Of a DNA stretch of 64,000 bases, positions 51,790 to 59,409 are shown piece by piece (position 1 is the stretch's first letter; each line of letters begins with the position of its first letter). The DNA is from Saprospiraceae bacterium (GTDB taxonomy: Bacteria; Bacteroidota; Bacteroidia; Chitinophagales; Saprospiraceae). Where the stretch lies: contig JADJNF010000002.1 in NCBI GenBank assembly GCA_016714445.1, positions 62,001 to 126,000 on the forward strand, in the 5' to 3' direction. The translations under genes were made by a program, and so were the position numbers. A model generated the notes under the pieces. That model saw only the letters and a list, made by a program, of their open reading frames with translations, ran no database searches and had not been told where the DNA came from.

Positions 51790-52641
51790 TCAGACTATAT
51801 CTGATAGCTTCATACTTTCCCCAAAAACTGTTTTACCACTTTCCGTCCTGGTCAGGCTTCCGCAGGCGACATCCAGATCATGTTCAAAGAACAGAAAATG
51901 TTTGCCATCCGATGCCTTTTCATGCAGAATTTGTTTTTCTTTCAGACTTTCCAGCGGTCTCATATCGTATGCCATGATATAGGGCAGTGGTATGTGGTGA
52001 TGTGATGGTATCAGATCTGCACAATATATCAAAGTATTCCCTGAAGGCAAGGAGATATACGGGATCATCATCGCTTCGGTATGACCATACACAAAACTTA
52101 AAGTGATATGGTCAGAAAATCGGATACCTTCTTCTACATCTATAAAATGAAGAACACCAGCCGAGTTAAGTGGCACAAAGTTCTCTTTCAGGAAAGATGC
52201 TGCTTCACGGGCATTTGGCTCAAATGCCCAGTCATAATGCACCTGATTGGTCCAATATTTTGCGTTTGGAAATGTCGGTACAATGTTGCCTGTTTGATCG
52301 AATTCTAAAGCACCACCCACATGATCAAAATGAAAATGGGTGAGCAATACATCTGTAATATCAGATTTGTTCAGTCCTATATTTCTTAAAGCATCATCAA
52401 ATAGGATATCATCGTGAGGGTAAAAATGTTTTCTGAATCTCTCGTCTTGCTTTTTCCCAACTCCGGTGTCTATCAGGATTTTTCTGTTACCATCTTCTAC
52501 CAGAAGGCATCTCATCTGCCAGGTACAAAGATTATCATCATCCGCAGGATGTAATTTTTGCCACATTCTTTTGGGTACAACACCGAACATCGCACCTCCA
52601 TCGAGTTTAAATTTTCCTGTTTCTATGATATGTAACTTCAT
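51790..52641 (-). CDS. MBL-fold metallo-hydrolase
   Basis: A 283-residue metallo-beta-lactamase-fold hydrolase. Seen: GVGKKQDERF, LLTHFHFDHVGG (HxHxDH zinc motif near 107-118), FVYGHTEAM (third metal His), and the LIYCADLIPSHHH region. The short HFHFDH form with GxGKK is close to the quorum-quenching lactonase-like and related hydrolases of Bacteroidota, but substrate cannot be inferred, and a beta-lactamase call is not justified. It lies 21 bases after ribH and may be co-transcribed with it. Confidence 0.85.
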   Translation of the reverse strand: MKLHIIETGKFKLDGGAMFGVVPKRMWQKLHPADDDNLCTWQMRCLLVEDGNRKILIDTGVGKKQDERFRKHFYPHDDILFDDALRNIGLNKSDITDVLLTHFHFDHVGGALEFDQTGNIVPTFPNAKYWTNQVHYDWAFEPNAREAASFLKENFVPLNSAGVLHFIDVEEGIRFSDHITLSFVYGHTEAMMIPYISLPSGNTLIYCADLIPSHHHIPLPYIMAYDMRPLESLKEKQILHEKASDGKHFLFFEHDLDVACGSLTRTESGKTVFGESMKLSDIV

Positions 52642-52662
52642 CTCTTTAATGCTAAGTGTAAA

Positions 52663-53181
52663 TTAAAATCCGATTTTTTTCTTGTCCAATTTTTTCACTT
52701 TAGTGGCGAGATGGATCATTTTTATCGCAGAATGGGCTGCTTCTACTCCTTTATTGCCGTGTTTACCTCCTGCCCTATCGATAGCCTGTTGCATGTCATT
52801 GGGCGTGAGCACACCAAAAATAACCGGCTTGCCTGACACTACACTAAGTGTCATTATACCACTTGCGACGGCATTGCTGATATATTCGTCATGTTTGGTT
52901 TCGCCTTTGATCACACAGCCAATACAGATAACCGCATCGATTTTATGATTGGACAAAAGCAGTTTTGCACCGGATGGCAACTCAAATGCTCCCGGGACAC
53001 TGATGCTAAACAGGTCTTCATCATCACATCCGTATTTTTTTAATTCGGCAATACAACTGTCGCGCATGGCAAAAGTAATATCGTGATTCCATTCAGCAGT
53101 AACGATTCCTATTTTTGCATTTTCCAATTTTGTCAGTTGGTCTAATTCAGGAATGGATAAATTTTTATTTGCGCTTGACAT
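52663..53181 (-). CDS. ribH: 6,7-dimethyl-8-ribityllumazine synthase
   Basis: A 172-residue lumazine synthase with all family landmarks: IGIVTAEWNHDIT, the VPGAFELPSGAK loop, CIGCVIKGETKHDEYI (phosphate and ribitylamine pocket, His general acid near 107) and PVIFGVLTPNDMQQA. It condenses ribitylaminopyrimidinedione with dihydroxybutanone phosphate in riboflavin synthesis and forms a large oligomer in the cytoplasm. It follows the broken TPR gene on the minus strand, an arrangement often seen in Bacteroidota, and is separated from it by a terminator. Full length. Confidence 0.95.
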   Translation of the reverse strand: MSSANKNLSIPELDQLTKLENAKIGIVTAEWNHDITFAMRDSCIAELKKYGCDDEDLFSISVPGAFELPSGAKLLLSNHKIDAVICIGCVIKGETKHDEYISNAVASGIMTLSVVSGKPVIFGVLTPNDMQQAIDRAGGKHGNKGVEAAHSAIKMIHLATKVKKLDKKKIGF

Positions 53182-53205
53182 GTGTATTTTCTTATGATAA
53201 ATAAA

Positions 53206-53237
53206 AAAGGCAGAATTTAAACATAAATTCTGCCTTT
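53206..53237 (-). terminator. Terminator of the TPR gene
   Basis: A perfect 14-bp stem (53206-53219 with 53224-53237) and a four-base loop, followed on the minus strand by TTTTTTATTTAT. It sits between the TPR gene and ribH. Confidence 0.9.
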
Positions 53238-53261
53238 CGGGTTTTTATTTTGTATGATATT

Positions 53262-53875
53262 TTACTGAAGTCTGGCTAAAAGTTTTTCTGCATCTCTGAA
53301 TTCATTGGAATCAGGGTATTTAGCTTTTATTATTTCGAGTTGTTCAGCTGCTTCTTTGGTTTTACCTTCTGAATAATACAACATAGCCAATTTGTGTAAA
53401 TAATATGGAGCTAACATGTCATTTTCAGTAGATGATGCTGCTTTCTTGTAAAAACTCATGGCTTTTTCTTTGTCTCCCAATTCTGCATGTGCATCTCCAA
53501 GAGCGCCTGATTTCATAATTGAAGTCACTTCGTCTCCCGCAGAATAATCTTCCAGATAGGTAACGGCATCTTCATATTTTCCTAAATTAAGGTATGATAT
53601 ACCAGCATAGTATTTGGCTAAATTGGCAGCTTTGGTACCACCGTAGTTATCAATTATTCCTTCGCATTTACAGCTTCTTTTTCTTTTGGTCCGATATAAA
53701 GATATTTGTAAGCAAAATATATTGCTGCTAATAAACCAACACCAAGGATAACATATGAAATTATCTTTTGATTCTCTTCGAAAAAGTTACTTTTTGCTAC
53801 CTGGCTGCCCTTTACTTCCACCACATCTATGATTTCATCTGAACCGCCCGGTGATTTTCCTTTTCTTTGTGACAT
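53262..53875 (-). pseudogene. Membrane-anchored TPR protein with an internal deletion and frameshift
   Basis: The start (ATG 53875, MSQRKGKSPGGSDEIIDVVEVK), a membrane segment (IISYVILGVGLLAAIYFAYKYL) and the following EKEAVNA match a Bacteroidota TPR protein (YfgM/PpiD-linked type). The frame then ends after KE at 53654. A different frame continues with IIDNYGGTKAAKLAKYYAG, the middle and C-terminal TPR motifs and ends at 53262. About 35-40 residues that normally connect the membrane part to the first TPR are missing. So this is a deletion with frameshift, not a single-base error. The C-terminal piece alone reads as an 88-residue ORF. Probably dead, unless the gap is an assembly fault. Confidence 0.7.
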
Positions 53876-54134
53876 AATTATGTTTTTTAAAAATTTGCGC
53901 AAAAGTAATAATTTCGTTTGTATTAATAAATTTTTGTCCAAATTTATATCGAATTTTCTTAATTTGTAATCGATTAATCAATATATTGGTGCTTTCTGCC
54001 CGGAAGTTGCCATATTTAGTTCTATTTAAGATCTGTTTGTATCTTACATTTTTTGAGAATAAATGAGCTGTTGTTCTAAAATTAAGGGTCATTTTTATTT
54101 CCACTAATAAAAAATCATATCTTTGTCTCCCGAA

Positions 54135-54686
54135 ATGGAACAAGGTAAAATTATAGTATCATCCGATAGGTTTCAACTTACGTTGTTGAGACTTTGTCAT
54201 CAGATTTTAGAGCATCATATCCTTCCGGAAGAACTTTGTATTATTGGTATTCAGGAACGTGGTGTTTTTCTGGCTGAAAGGATAAAAACCAGTCTCACTC
54301 AAATGCTGGGAGCTCAGTCTTTTTATTATGGTATGCTGGATATTACTTTCTACAGGGATGACTTCCGTAGGAGAGATACACCCATTAAAGCATCTTCCAC
54401 ACATATAGATTTTCTGGTTGAGAATAAAAATGTAATACTTGTAGACGACGTACTCTATACAGGTCGTACCGTTCACGCTGCTATGGCTGCATTGCAGGAT
54501 TTTGGGAGGCCAAAAAAAATAGAAATGCTCTGTATGGTAGACCGCAGATTCAATCGACATTTTCCGATAAAGGCCGATTATTTTGGAATAGCTGTAGATG
54601 CAGTTGATGAAGCCTATGTAAAGGTAGAATGGGAACAAAAAGATGGTGAAGATAAAGTACTTCTTTTTTCAGGTAAAAATGATTAA
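54135..54686 (+). CDS. pyrR: Bifunctional pyr operon regulator/uracil phosphoribosyltransferase PyrR
   Basis: A 183-residue phosphoribosyltransferase. I chose the ATG at 54135 (MEQGKIIVSSDRF); the frame opens at a TTG at 54123. Seen: GIQERGVFLAERI (PRPP region), LDITFYRDDFRRRDTPI (PyrR-specific flexible loop) and VILVDDVLYTGRTVHAAM (PRPP-binding motif). PyrR makes UMP from uracil and, in Gram-positives, binds pyr mRNA. In Bacteroidota the RNA-binding role is uncertain, and I saw no attenuator in front of it. It is 22 bases before pyrB on the same strand, forming the pyrimidine operon. Confidence 0.9.
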   Translation: MEQGKIIVSSDRFQLTLLRLCHQILEHHILPEELCIIGIQERGVFLAERIKTSLTQMLGAQSFYYGMLDITFYRDDFRRRDTPIKASSTHIDFLVENKNVILVDDVLYTGRTVHAAMAALQDFGRPKKIEMLCMVDRRFNRHFPIKADYFGIAVDAVDEAYVKVEWEQKDGEDKVLLFSGKND

Positions 54687-54708
54687 CAAATAAAGCAGAA
54701 TAACATTT

Positions 54709-55641
54709 ATGTCTCTTTCGCAACTCAGTACAAAACATCTTCTCGGAATCAAATATATTACAAAGGAAGATATTGAACTGATTTTTAAGACTGCGACTGA
54801 GTTTAAAGATGTAATCAACAGACCTATCAAAAAGGTGCCGTCCCTCAGAGACGTTACAGTGGCCAATGTGTTTTTTGAAAATTCCACGCGTACCAGAATC
54901 TCTTTTGAATTGGCCGAAAGAAGGTTATCTGCTGATGTAGTTAATTTTGCAGCATCATCATCTTCAGTTAGTAAGGGAGAAACATTATTGGATACCGTAA
55001 ACAATATCCTGGCAATGAAGGTGGACATGGTGGTCATGCGACATCCTGCGCCGGGAGCACACCATTTTCTTTCCAAACATATAAATGCGAGTATTATAAA
55101 TGCAGGGGACGGCACACATGAACATCCTACACAGGCTTTGCTTGATGCTTATTCGATTCAGGAAAAACTGGGCGATATAGAAGGTAAAAATGTAGTGATT
55201 GTAGGAGATATTTTGCACAGCAGAGTGGCATTAAGCAATATATTTTGTCTTAAAAAACTTGGAGCCAATGTCAAAGTTTGCGGACCATCTACCCTTATCC
55301 CCAGACACGTCAATAGTCTGGGTGTAGAAGTAGAATATGATATAAAAAAGGCATTGGAATGGTGTGACGTCGCGAATGTACTTCGAATTCAACTGGAGCG
55401 CCAGGACATCAAATATATACCATCTCTTCGCGAATATGCTATTTATTATGGCATCAACAAACCATTACTGGATAGCATTCAAAAAGATATAGTCATCATG
55501 CACCCGGGCCCCATCAATCGTGGAGTGGAAATAACCAGCGATGTTGCTGACTCTAAACAATCCATTATACTCGATCAGGTTGAAAATGGGGTGGCTATAA
55601 GAATGGCAGTATTGTATTTACTTGCCGGCAAAAGGGGGTAA
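54709..55641 (+). CDS. pyrB: Aspartate carbamoyltransferase catalytic subunit
   Basis: A 310-residue ATCase catalytic chain. Seen: FFENSTRTRISFELAERRL (carbamoyl-phosphate-binding STRTR near 50-54), the 80s loop SSVSKGETLLDT with catalytic Ser/Lys, MRHPAPGAHHF and GDGTHEHPTQALLD, and the aspartate site VLRIQLERQ near 224, MHPGPINRG near 264. It condenses carbamoyl phosphate with aspartate in UMP synthesis. Full length, with no regulatory subunit nearby (PyrI), which fits the unregulated bacterial form. Directly downstream of pyrR. Confidence 0.95.
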   Translation: MSLSQLSTKHLLGIKYITKEDIELIFKTATEFKDVINRPIKKVPSLRDVTVANVFFENSTRTRISFELAERRLSADVVNFAASSSSVSKGETLLDTVNNILAMKVDMVVMRHPAPGAHHFLSKHINASIINAGDGTHEHPTQALLDAYSIQEKLGDIEGKNVVIVGDILHSRVALSNIFCLKKLGANVKVCGPSTLIPRHVNSLGVEVEYDIKKALEWCDVANVLRIQLERQDIKYIPSLREYAIYYGINKPLLDSIQKDIVIMHPGPINRGVEITSDVADSKQSIILDQVENGVAIRMAVLYLLAGKRG

Positions 55642-55791
55642 TTCGAAATATTATATGGATGAGTATTAACAATTATGTTAAAAAAGTATTAATCAGACCT
55701 TGATTTGTGATGAAAACATTATAAATTTTGTTTATTTGTCATTTGTTTGCAAAAATAGAAGCAAGAATTTTTATAAAATATAGAAATATTT

Positions 55792-57225
55792 ATGAAACAG
55801 ATTAGTAAGACATTTACAATATTTTTGTTTTTTCTGGGTTGTTTATTTGAAAATGGAACTGCGCAAAAGTTGGTTGTAAATTTTGAAATCAGCAATTATA
55901 AGAATGATACACTAATTGTTGGCAATTACTTTGGTGAGAAACAAATTGTAAAAGATACTTTATTTGCCAAGGGGAAAGGCAAATTTGAATGGGCACCTGT
56001 TGACAGACCTGAGCAAGGCATGTATCTGGTCTTACTAAAACCTGAAAATACCTTTGTACAGTTTCTCGTCAATGCTACTGAAACCAAATTTTCATTGGAC
56101 TTTGATGCCAAAGATCTGCTTTCTGTAAAATTTAAGGGAAGCGATGAAAATAAAATGTTCTATGAATATCTTGCTTTTCTAAAAGATAAAAGGGTACTAG
56201 CCGATACACTCAGAGCCAAAACAGAAAGAGCAAAAGCGAATAATACCACTGATAAGGTGGCAGAAGGAGAGTTGGACAAACTTGATAAAGATGTCAAAAA
56301 ATATCAGACCGATTATCTTTCAAAATACCCGACAACAATAACTGCCTTATTGATTAAATCCAATATTGAAATCGAAATTCCTGAATTTAAGGGAAATGAA
56401 GATAGTGTAAAGTACAAGCGGTACTATTATTATAAAAAACACTATTTTGATAATATAGATCCGAAGCACCCTGCTTTGATTCGTACTCCTTTTTTGCATC
56501 AGAAAGTAGATTATTATGTCAATAAACTGTCTAATCAGCAACCGGATTCACTGATTAAAACGTTGGATTTTGTATTGGAATGGCTGGAAGTAAATCCTGA
56601 TGCTTACCGGTATTATCTGGCTGATTTTCTCAATAAATATGCCCAGATGAAAATGGTTGGTTATGATGCACTGTATGTTCACCTGGTTGATAAATATTAT
56701 AATAAAGGAAAAGCATCATGGGTCAATGAAGAAAATCTAAAGAAAATGACTGAGAATGCTGACGACCTGAGACCCATTTTGATTGGTAAAAAAATGCCGG
56801 AAATAGTTACTTACAAGGAAGATAATACCCCGGTTAAGCTATATGATATAGTATCTCCATATACAATCGTGATATTTTGGGCTCCGGATTGCGGACACTG
56901 CAAAAAAATCATGCCTGATGTAGTGGAGTTTTATAAAAAAAATAAAGATAAAGGGGTGAAAATGTTGGGTATATGTACTAAAAGTGGCGATAAAACAAAC
57001 ACCTGCTGGCCGGCAGTCAAAGAAAAAGGCATGGAAGATTTTATAAACACCGCCGATGAATATGGGCGTTATAATCAGAAAGTAAGGATTAAATCCACCC
57101 CAAAAATATTCATTCTGGATAGTAAAAAAGAGATCATTATCAAAGATTTGCCGGGTGAAGAACTCGACAGGATATTTAATGAAATTCTAAGTTTTGAAGA
57201 AAAGAAAAGGCTGGAAAAGCAATAA
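55792..57225 (+). CDS. Exported DUF4369/TlpA-like thioredoxin-fold protein
   Basis: A 477-residue exported protein: signal peptide (about 1-24, ENGTAQ), an N-terminal DUF4369-like beta-rich domain (about 28-130), a long helical charged region (about 130-330) and a C-terminal TlpA/thioredoxin domain with WAPDCGHCKK (Cys-367, Cys-370) and the cis-Pro region STPKIFILD near 441. It probably reduces or isomerises disulfides in the periplasm. Similar large proteins are common in Bacteroidota. It lies alone on its strand 150 bases after pyrB, and converges with the D-glutamate operon. Confidence 0.85.
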   Translation: MKQISKTFTIFLFFLGCLFENGTAQKLVVNFEISNYKNDTLIVGNYFGEKQIVKDTLFAKGKGKFEWAPVDRPEQGMYLVLLKPENTFVQFLVNATETKFSLDFDAKDLLSVKFKGSDENKMFYEYLAFLKDKRVLADTLRAKTERAKANNTTDKVAEGELDKLDKDVKKYQTDYLSKYPTTITALLIKSNIEIEIPEFKGNEDSVKYKRYYYYKKHYFDNIDPKHPALIRTPFLHQKVDYYVNKLSNQQPDSLIKTLDFVLEWLEVNPDAYRYYLADFLNKYAQMKMVGYDALYVHLVDKYYNKGKASWVNEENLKKMTENADDLRPILIGKKMPEIVTYKEDNTPVKLYDIVSPYTIVIFWAPDCGHCKKIMPDVVEFYKKNKDKGVKMLGICTKSGDKTNTCWPAVKEKGMEDFINTADEYGRYNQKVRIKSTPKIFILDSKKEIIIKDLPGEELDRIFNEILSFEEKKRLEKQ

Positions 57226-57252
57226 TTTTAATGTAGAATTTTAAGTTTAAAA

Positions 57253-58326
57253 TTACTTGTTTTTAAATTTAATTCCCAACCCAGGCAGTTCATTTGGATA
57301 CATATACCCACTTTTAATGGTAAATCCACCTTCAAAAAACGGGTCTTCGATATCAAAACTGCCGTCAAGATCCAGATATTTGGTGTTTTCACAGGAGTAG
57401 GCTGCTTGCAATGCTGCTGAAATGCTGACAATATTTTCATCGTTGCATCCCCAAAAAAGAGAAATACCGCTTTTTTGCGCAATTTCTGAAATTTGACGTG
57501 CGCCACAGATACCACCACACTTCATCAGTTTGATATTGAAGACACCATATGGTTTTGGTCTTTCAGCCAATTTGATAGCAGAATGAATATTGATCAGCGA
57601 TTCATCTGCTACCAATATGCTTTTGACATTTTCATCCAATTTGTTTAACTCATCATCCATGGCAACAGGTAAGGGTTGCTCAATGAGTTCGATATCAAGT
57701 TTTTTTGTTTCCTTGATAAACCGTTGCAATGTAAATAAATCATATCCCTGATTGGCATCTACCCGGATGCTCATTTTTTTCCCAAACGTTTCGGAGATTT
57801 TAGTCACCCTTTCGATATCTTCATCAATATGTATTCCTGTTTTGATTTTCAATATCCTGAATCCCTGATCATAATATTGTTTTGCTTCTTTTATCATCTC
57901 ACTGACATCTTTTATACCGATAGTGATTGATGTAGGAAGTGGCTTGATTTTTTGGCCATATATATTTAGAACAGAAATATTTTTATACTTTCCAAAGGCA
58001 TCATGTAGGGCAGTATCTATAGCTGCCTGCGTTCCGGGTAATTCAGGAAAAAGTCTGGTTATAGCGGTTATTAATTGTTGAAAATCGTTGATGTCTTTTC
58101 CGATGAGAAATTGTAAGGCATCACTTTGCAGGTTTTCCAGGGTATTTTGTGGTGTTTCACCCACGACTTCAGGAAACGGATTGGATGCACCGAAGCCGGT
58201 AATCCCATTGGCAAGTCTCAATTCAAATAATACAATGTCAGTATCAAATATAGTTTTATACGCTATGGTATAAGGTTTGGTCAGCGGAAACTTATGCAAC
58301 GTGGCTTCAAAACTTACAATTTTCAT
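57253..58326 (-). CDS. dgcA: Enolase-superfamily racemase, DgcA/dipeptide-epimerase type
   Basis: A 357-residue enolase-superfamily enzyme of the muconate-lactonising subgroup. Seen: KIKTGIHIDEDIERV (the catalytic KxK pair near 161), IRVDANQGYD, LIEQPLP and ILVADESL (metal ligands Asp, Glu, Asp), and the second lysine in NIKLMKCGG near 266. These features fit L-Ala-D/L-Glu epimerases and the related DgcA described as an N-acetyl-D-glutamate racemase. Its neighbour is a DUF1611 (DgcN-like) protein, with which it overlaps by four bases, so DgcA is the better-supported reading. Last gene of the operon. Confidence 0.8.
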   Translation of the reverse strand: MKIVSFEATLHKFPLTKPYTIAYKTIFDTDIVLFELRLANGITGFGASNPFPEVVGETPQNTLENLQSDALQFLIGKDINDFQQLITAITRLFPELPGTQAAIDTALHDAFGKYKNISVLNIYGQKIKPLPTSITIGIKDVSEMIKEAKQYYDQGFRILKIKTGIHIDEDIERVTKISETFGKKMSIRVDANQGYDLFTLQRFIKETKKLDIELIEQPLPVAMDDELNKLDENVKSILVADESLINIHSAIKLAERPKPYGVFNIKLMKCGGICGARQISEIAQKSGISLFWGCNDENIVSISAALQAAYSCENTKYLDLDGSFDIEDPFFEGGFTIKSGYMYPNELPGLGIKFKNK

Positions 58327-59393
58327 AAAGTATCTCTTGAGACTATATTTTTGAGTATAGGAATAATACTATTTACACCTTGTTGTAATGGCAGTAACAC
58401 AGGTACATTCAATTCTTTTTCATATATGGTTTGAAAATGTATCGCTTCATCTTCAGTACAATCCTCCGTATTGATGGCAATAGCAATAACTTGCGAATCA
58501 TACATTCTGATCAATTCGACTTCTGATTTAAGTGAATGGATGGCGCCCCAGGACTCCGTATGTTCATAATACTGTCTTTTTGGCGCGTGTACTAAAATGA
58601 CATATTTTGCACTACCAGAAACCAGCAATTCTGCACCACAGGGGCCACTTGGATTTCTTAATGCTGACTGACCCTCAATTAATATGATATCCGGATGTGT
58701 ATCTTTCCAGCAACTTACGATGGCATGTTCCAGTTCGCCGGATATAAAGTCATTCAAAGTAGAATCCAGGACAAAGCCATATTTTCCACCTTGCAACCAA
58801 CCTGTCTGACCAGTATATATCATTTGCGCATTGAGTCCGGCATGGTGGCAAGCCTGTATTACATATCTGCAGGTAGTCCTTTTACCCAAGGCGCAATCTG
58901 TACCCAGAACAGCGATTACAGGAGATTTAACACTAAATATTTCTCCGGACCAGAAATGCAAGTCTTTTTTATTTTTTGGTTTTCTGACGTCGATCAATTG
59001 TACCCCGGAATCATTTGCCGCATGTACAAGGTCGGGAAAATCAGTCAGGTATTCATGTAAACCATTAATGATCGACATACCGTGGAATATACATGATTTT
59101 ATGACAGGTAAAAAGTCTTTGGGCAGCACTCCGCCAACAGTGGCTATACCTATTATACAATACTGAATATCAATTATTTGCCGGACTGCTTCTTCTATAT
59201 TTGACAGAATGGGAATATTCCGATGTTTTCCATCCAGCACTTCGCCGGCATCCTTACCTGCATGAATGCTGTCAATCACTGCACATATGGTGAATCTTTC
59301 AGTGCCGCGAATGAGGCCATGAGCTGTTTTAGCATCGGATTCATGGAGCATTCCGTCCGTTAGGACGATAGCGTTGGGTTTATTCTCAGACAT
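58323..59393 (-). CDS. dgcN: DUF1611 protein, DgcN-like D-glutamate N-acetyltransferase
   Basis: A 356-residue DUF1611 protein. A P-loop-type segment GTDCALGKRTTCRYV (near 164-178), a Rossmann-type N-terminal domain with DGMLHES, and a conserved LIEGQSALRNPSGPCGAEL loop are seen. DUF1611 proteins have been described as DgcN, N-acetylating D-glutamate before racemisation by DgcA. I have not seen a structural basis for acetyl-CoA use in the sequence. The stop overlaps the start of dgcA by four bases, and the fused deacylase gene ends 16 bases before its start. So the three form one operon for D-amino acid utilisation. Confidence 0.8.
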   Translation of the reverse strand: MSENKPNAIVLTDGMLHESDAKTAHGLIRGTERFTICAVIDSIHAGKDAGEVLDGKHRNIPILSNIEEAVRQIIDIQYCIIGIATVGGVLPKDFLPVIKSCIFHGMSIINGLHEYLTDFPDLVHAANDSGVQLIDVRKPKNKKDLHFWSGEIFSVKSPVIAVLGTDCALGKRTTCRYVIQACHHAGLNAQMIYTGQTGWLQGGKYGFVLDSTLNDFISGELEHAIVSCWKDTHPDIILIEGQSALRNPSGPCGAELLVSGSAKYVILVHAPKRQYYEHTESWGAIHSLKSEVELIRMYDSQVIAIAINTEDCTEDEAIHFQTIYEKELNVPVLLPLQQGVNSIIPILKNIVSRDTL

Positions 59394-59409
59394 TTTTGAT
59401 TTTCTGGAT

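Noticed and set aside
51790..52641. A beta-lactamase call for the MBL-fold protein
   Set aside because: The HxHxDH motif is general to MBL hydrolases, and nothing specific to class B beta-lactamases was found.
53835..54143. A 102-codon minus-strand ORF upstream of the TPR gene
   Set aside because: It overlaps the TPR gene start in another frame and the pyrR start on the opposite strand. It looks like translated AT-rich noise.
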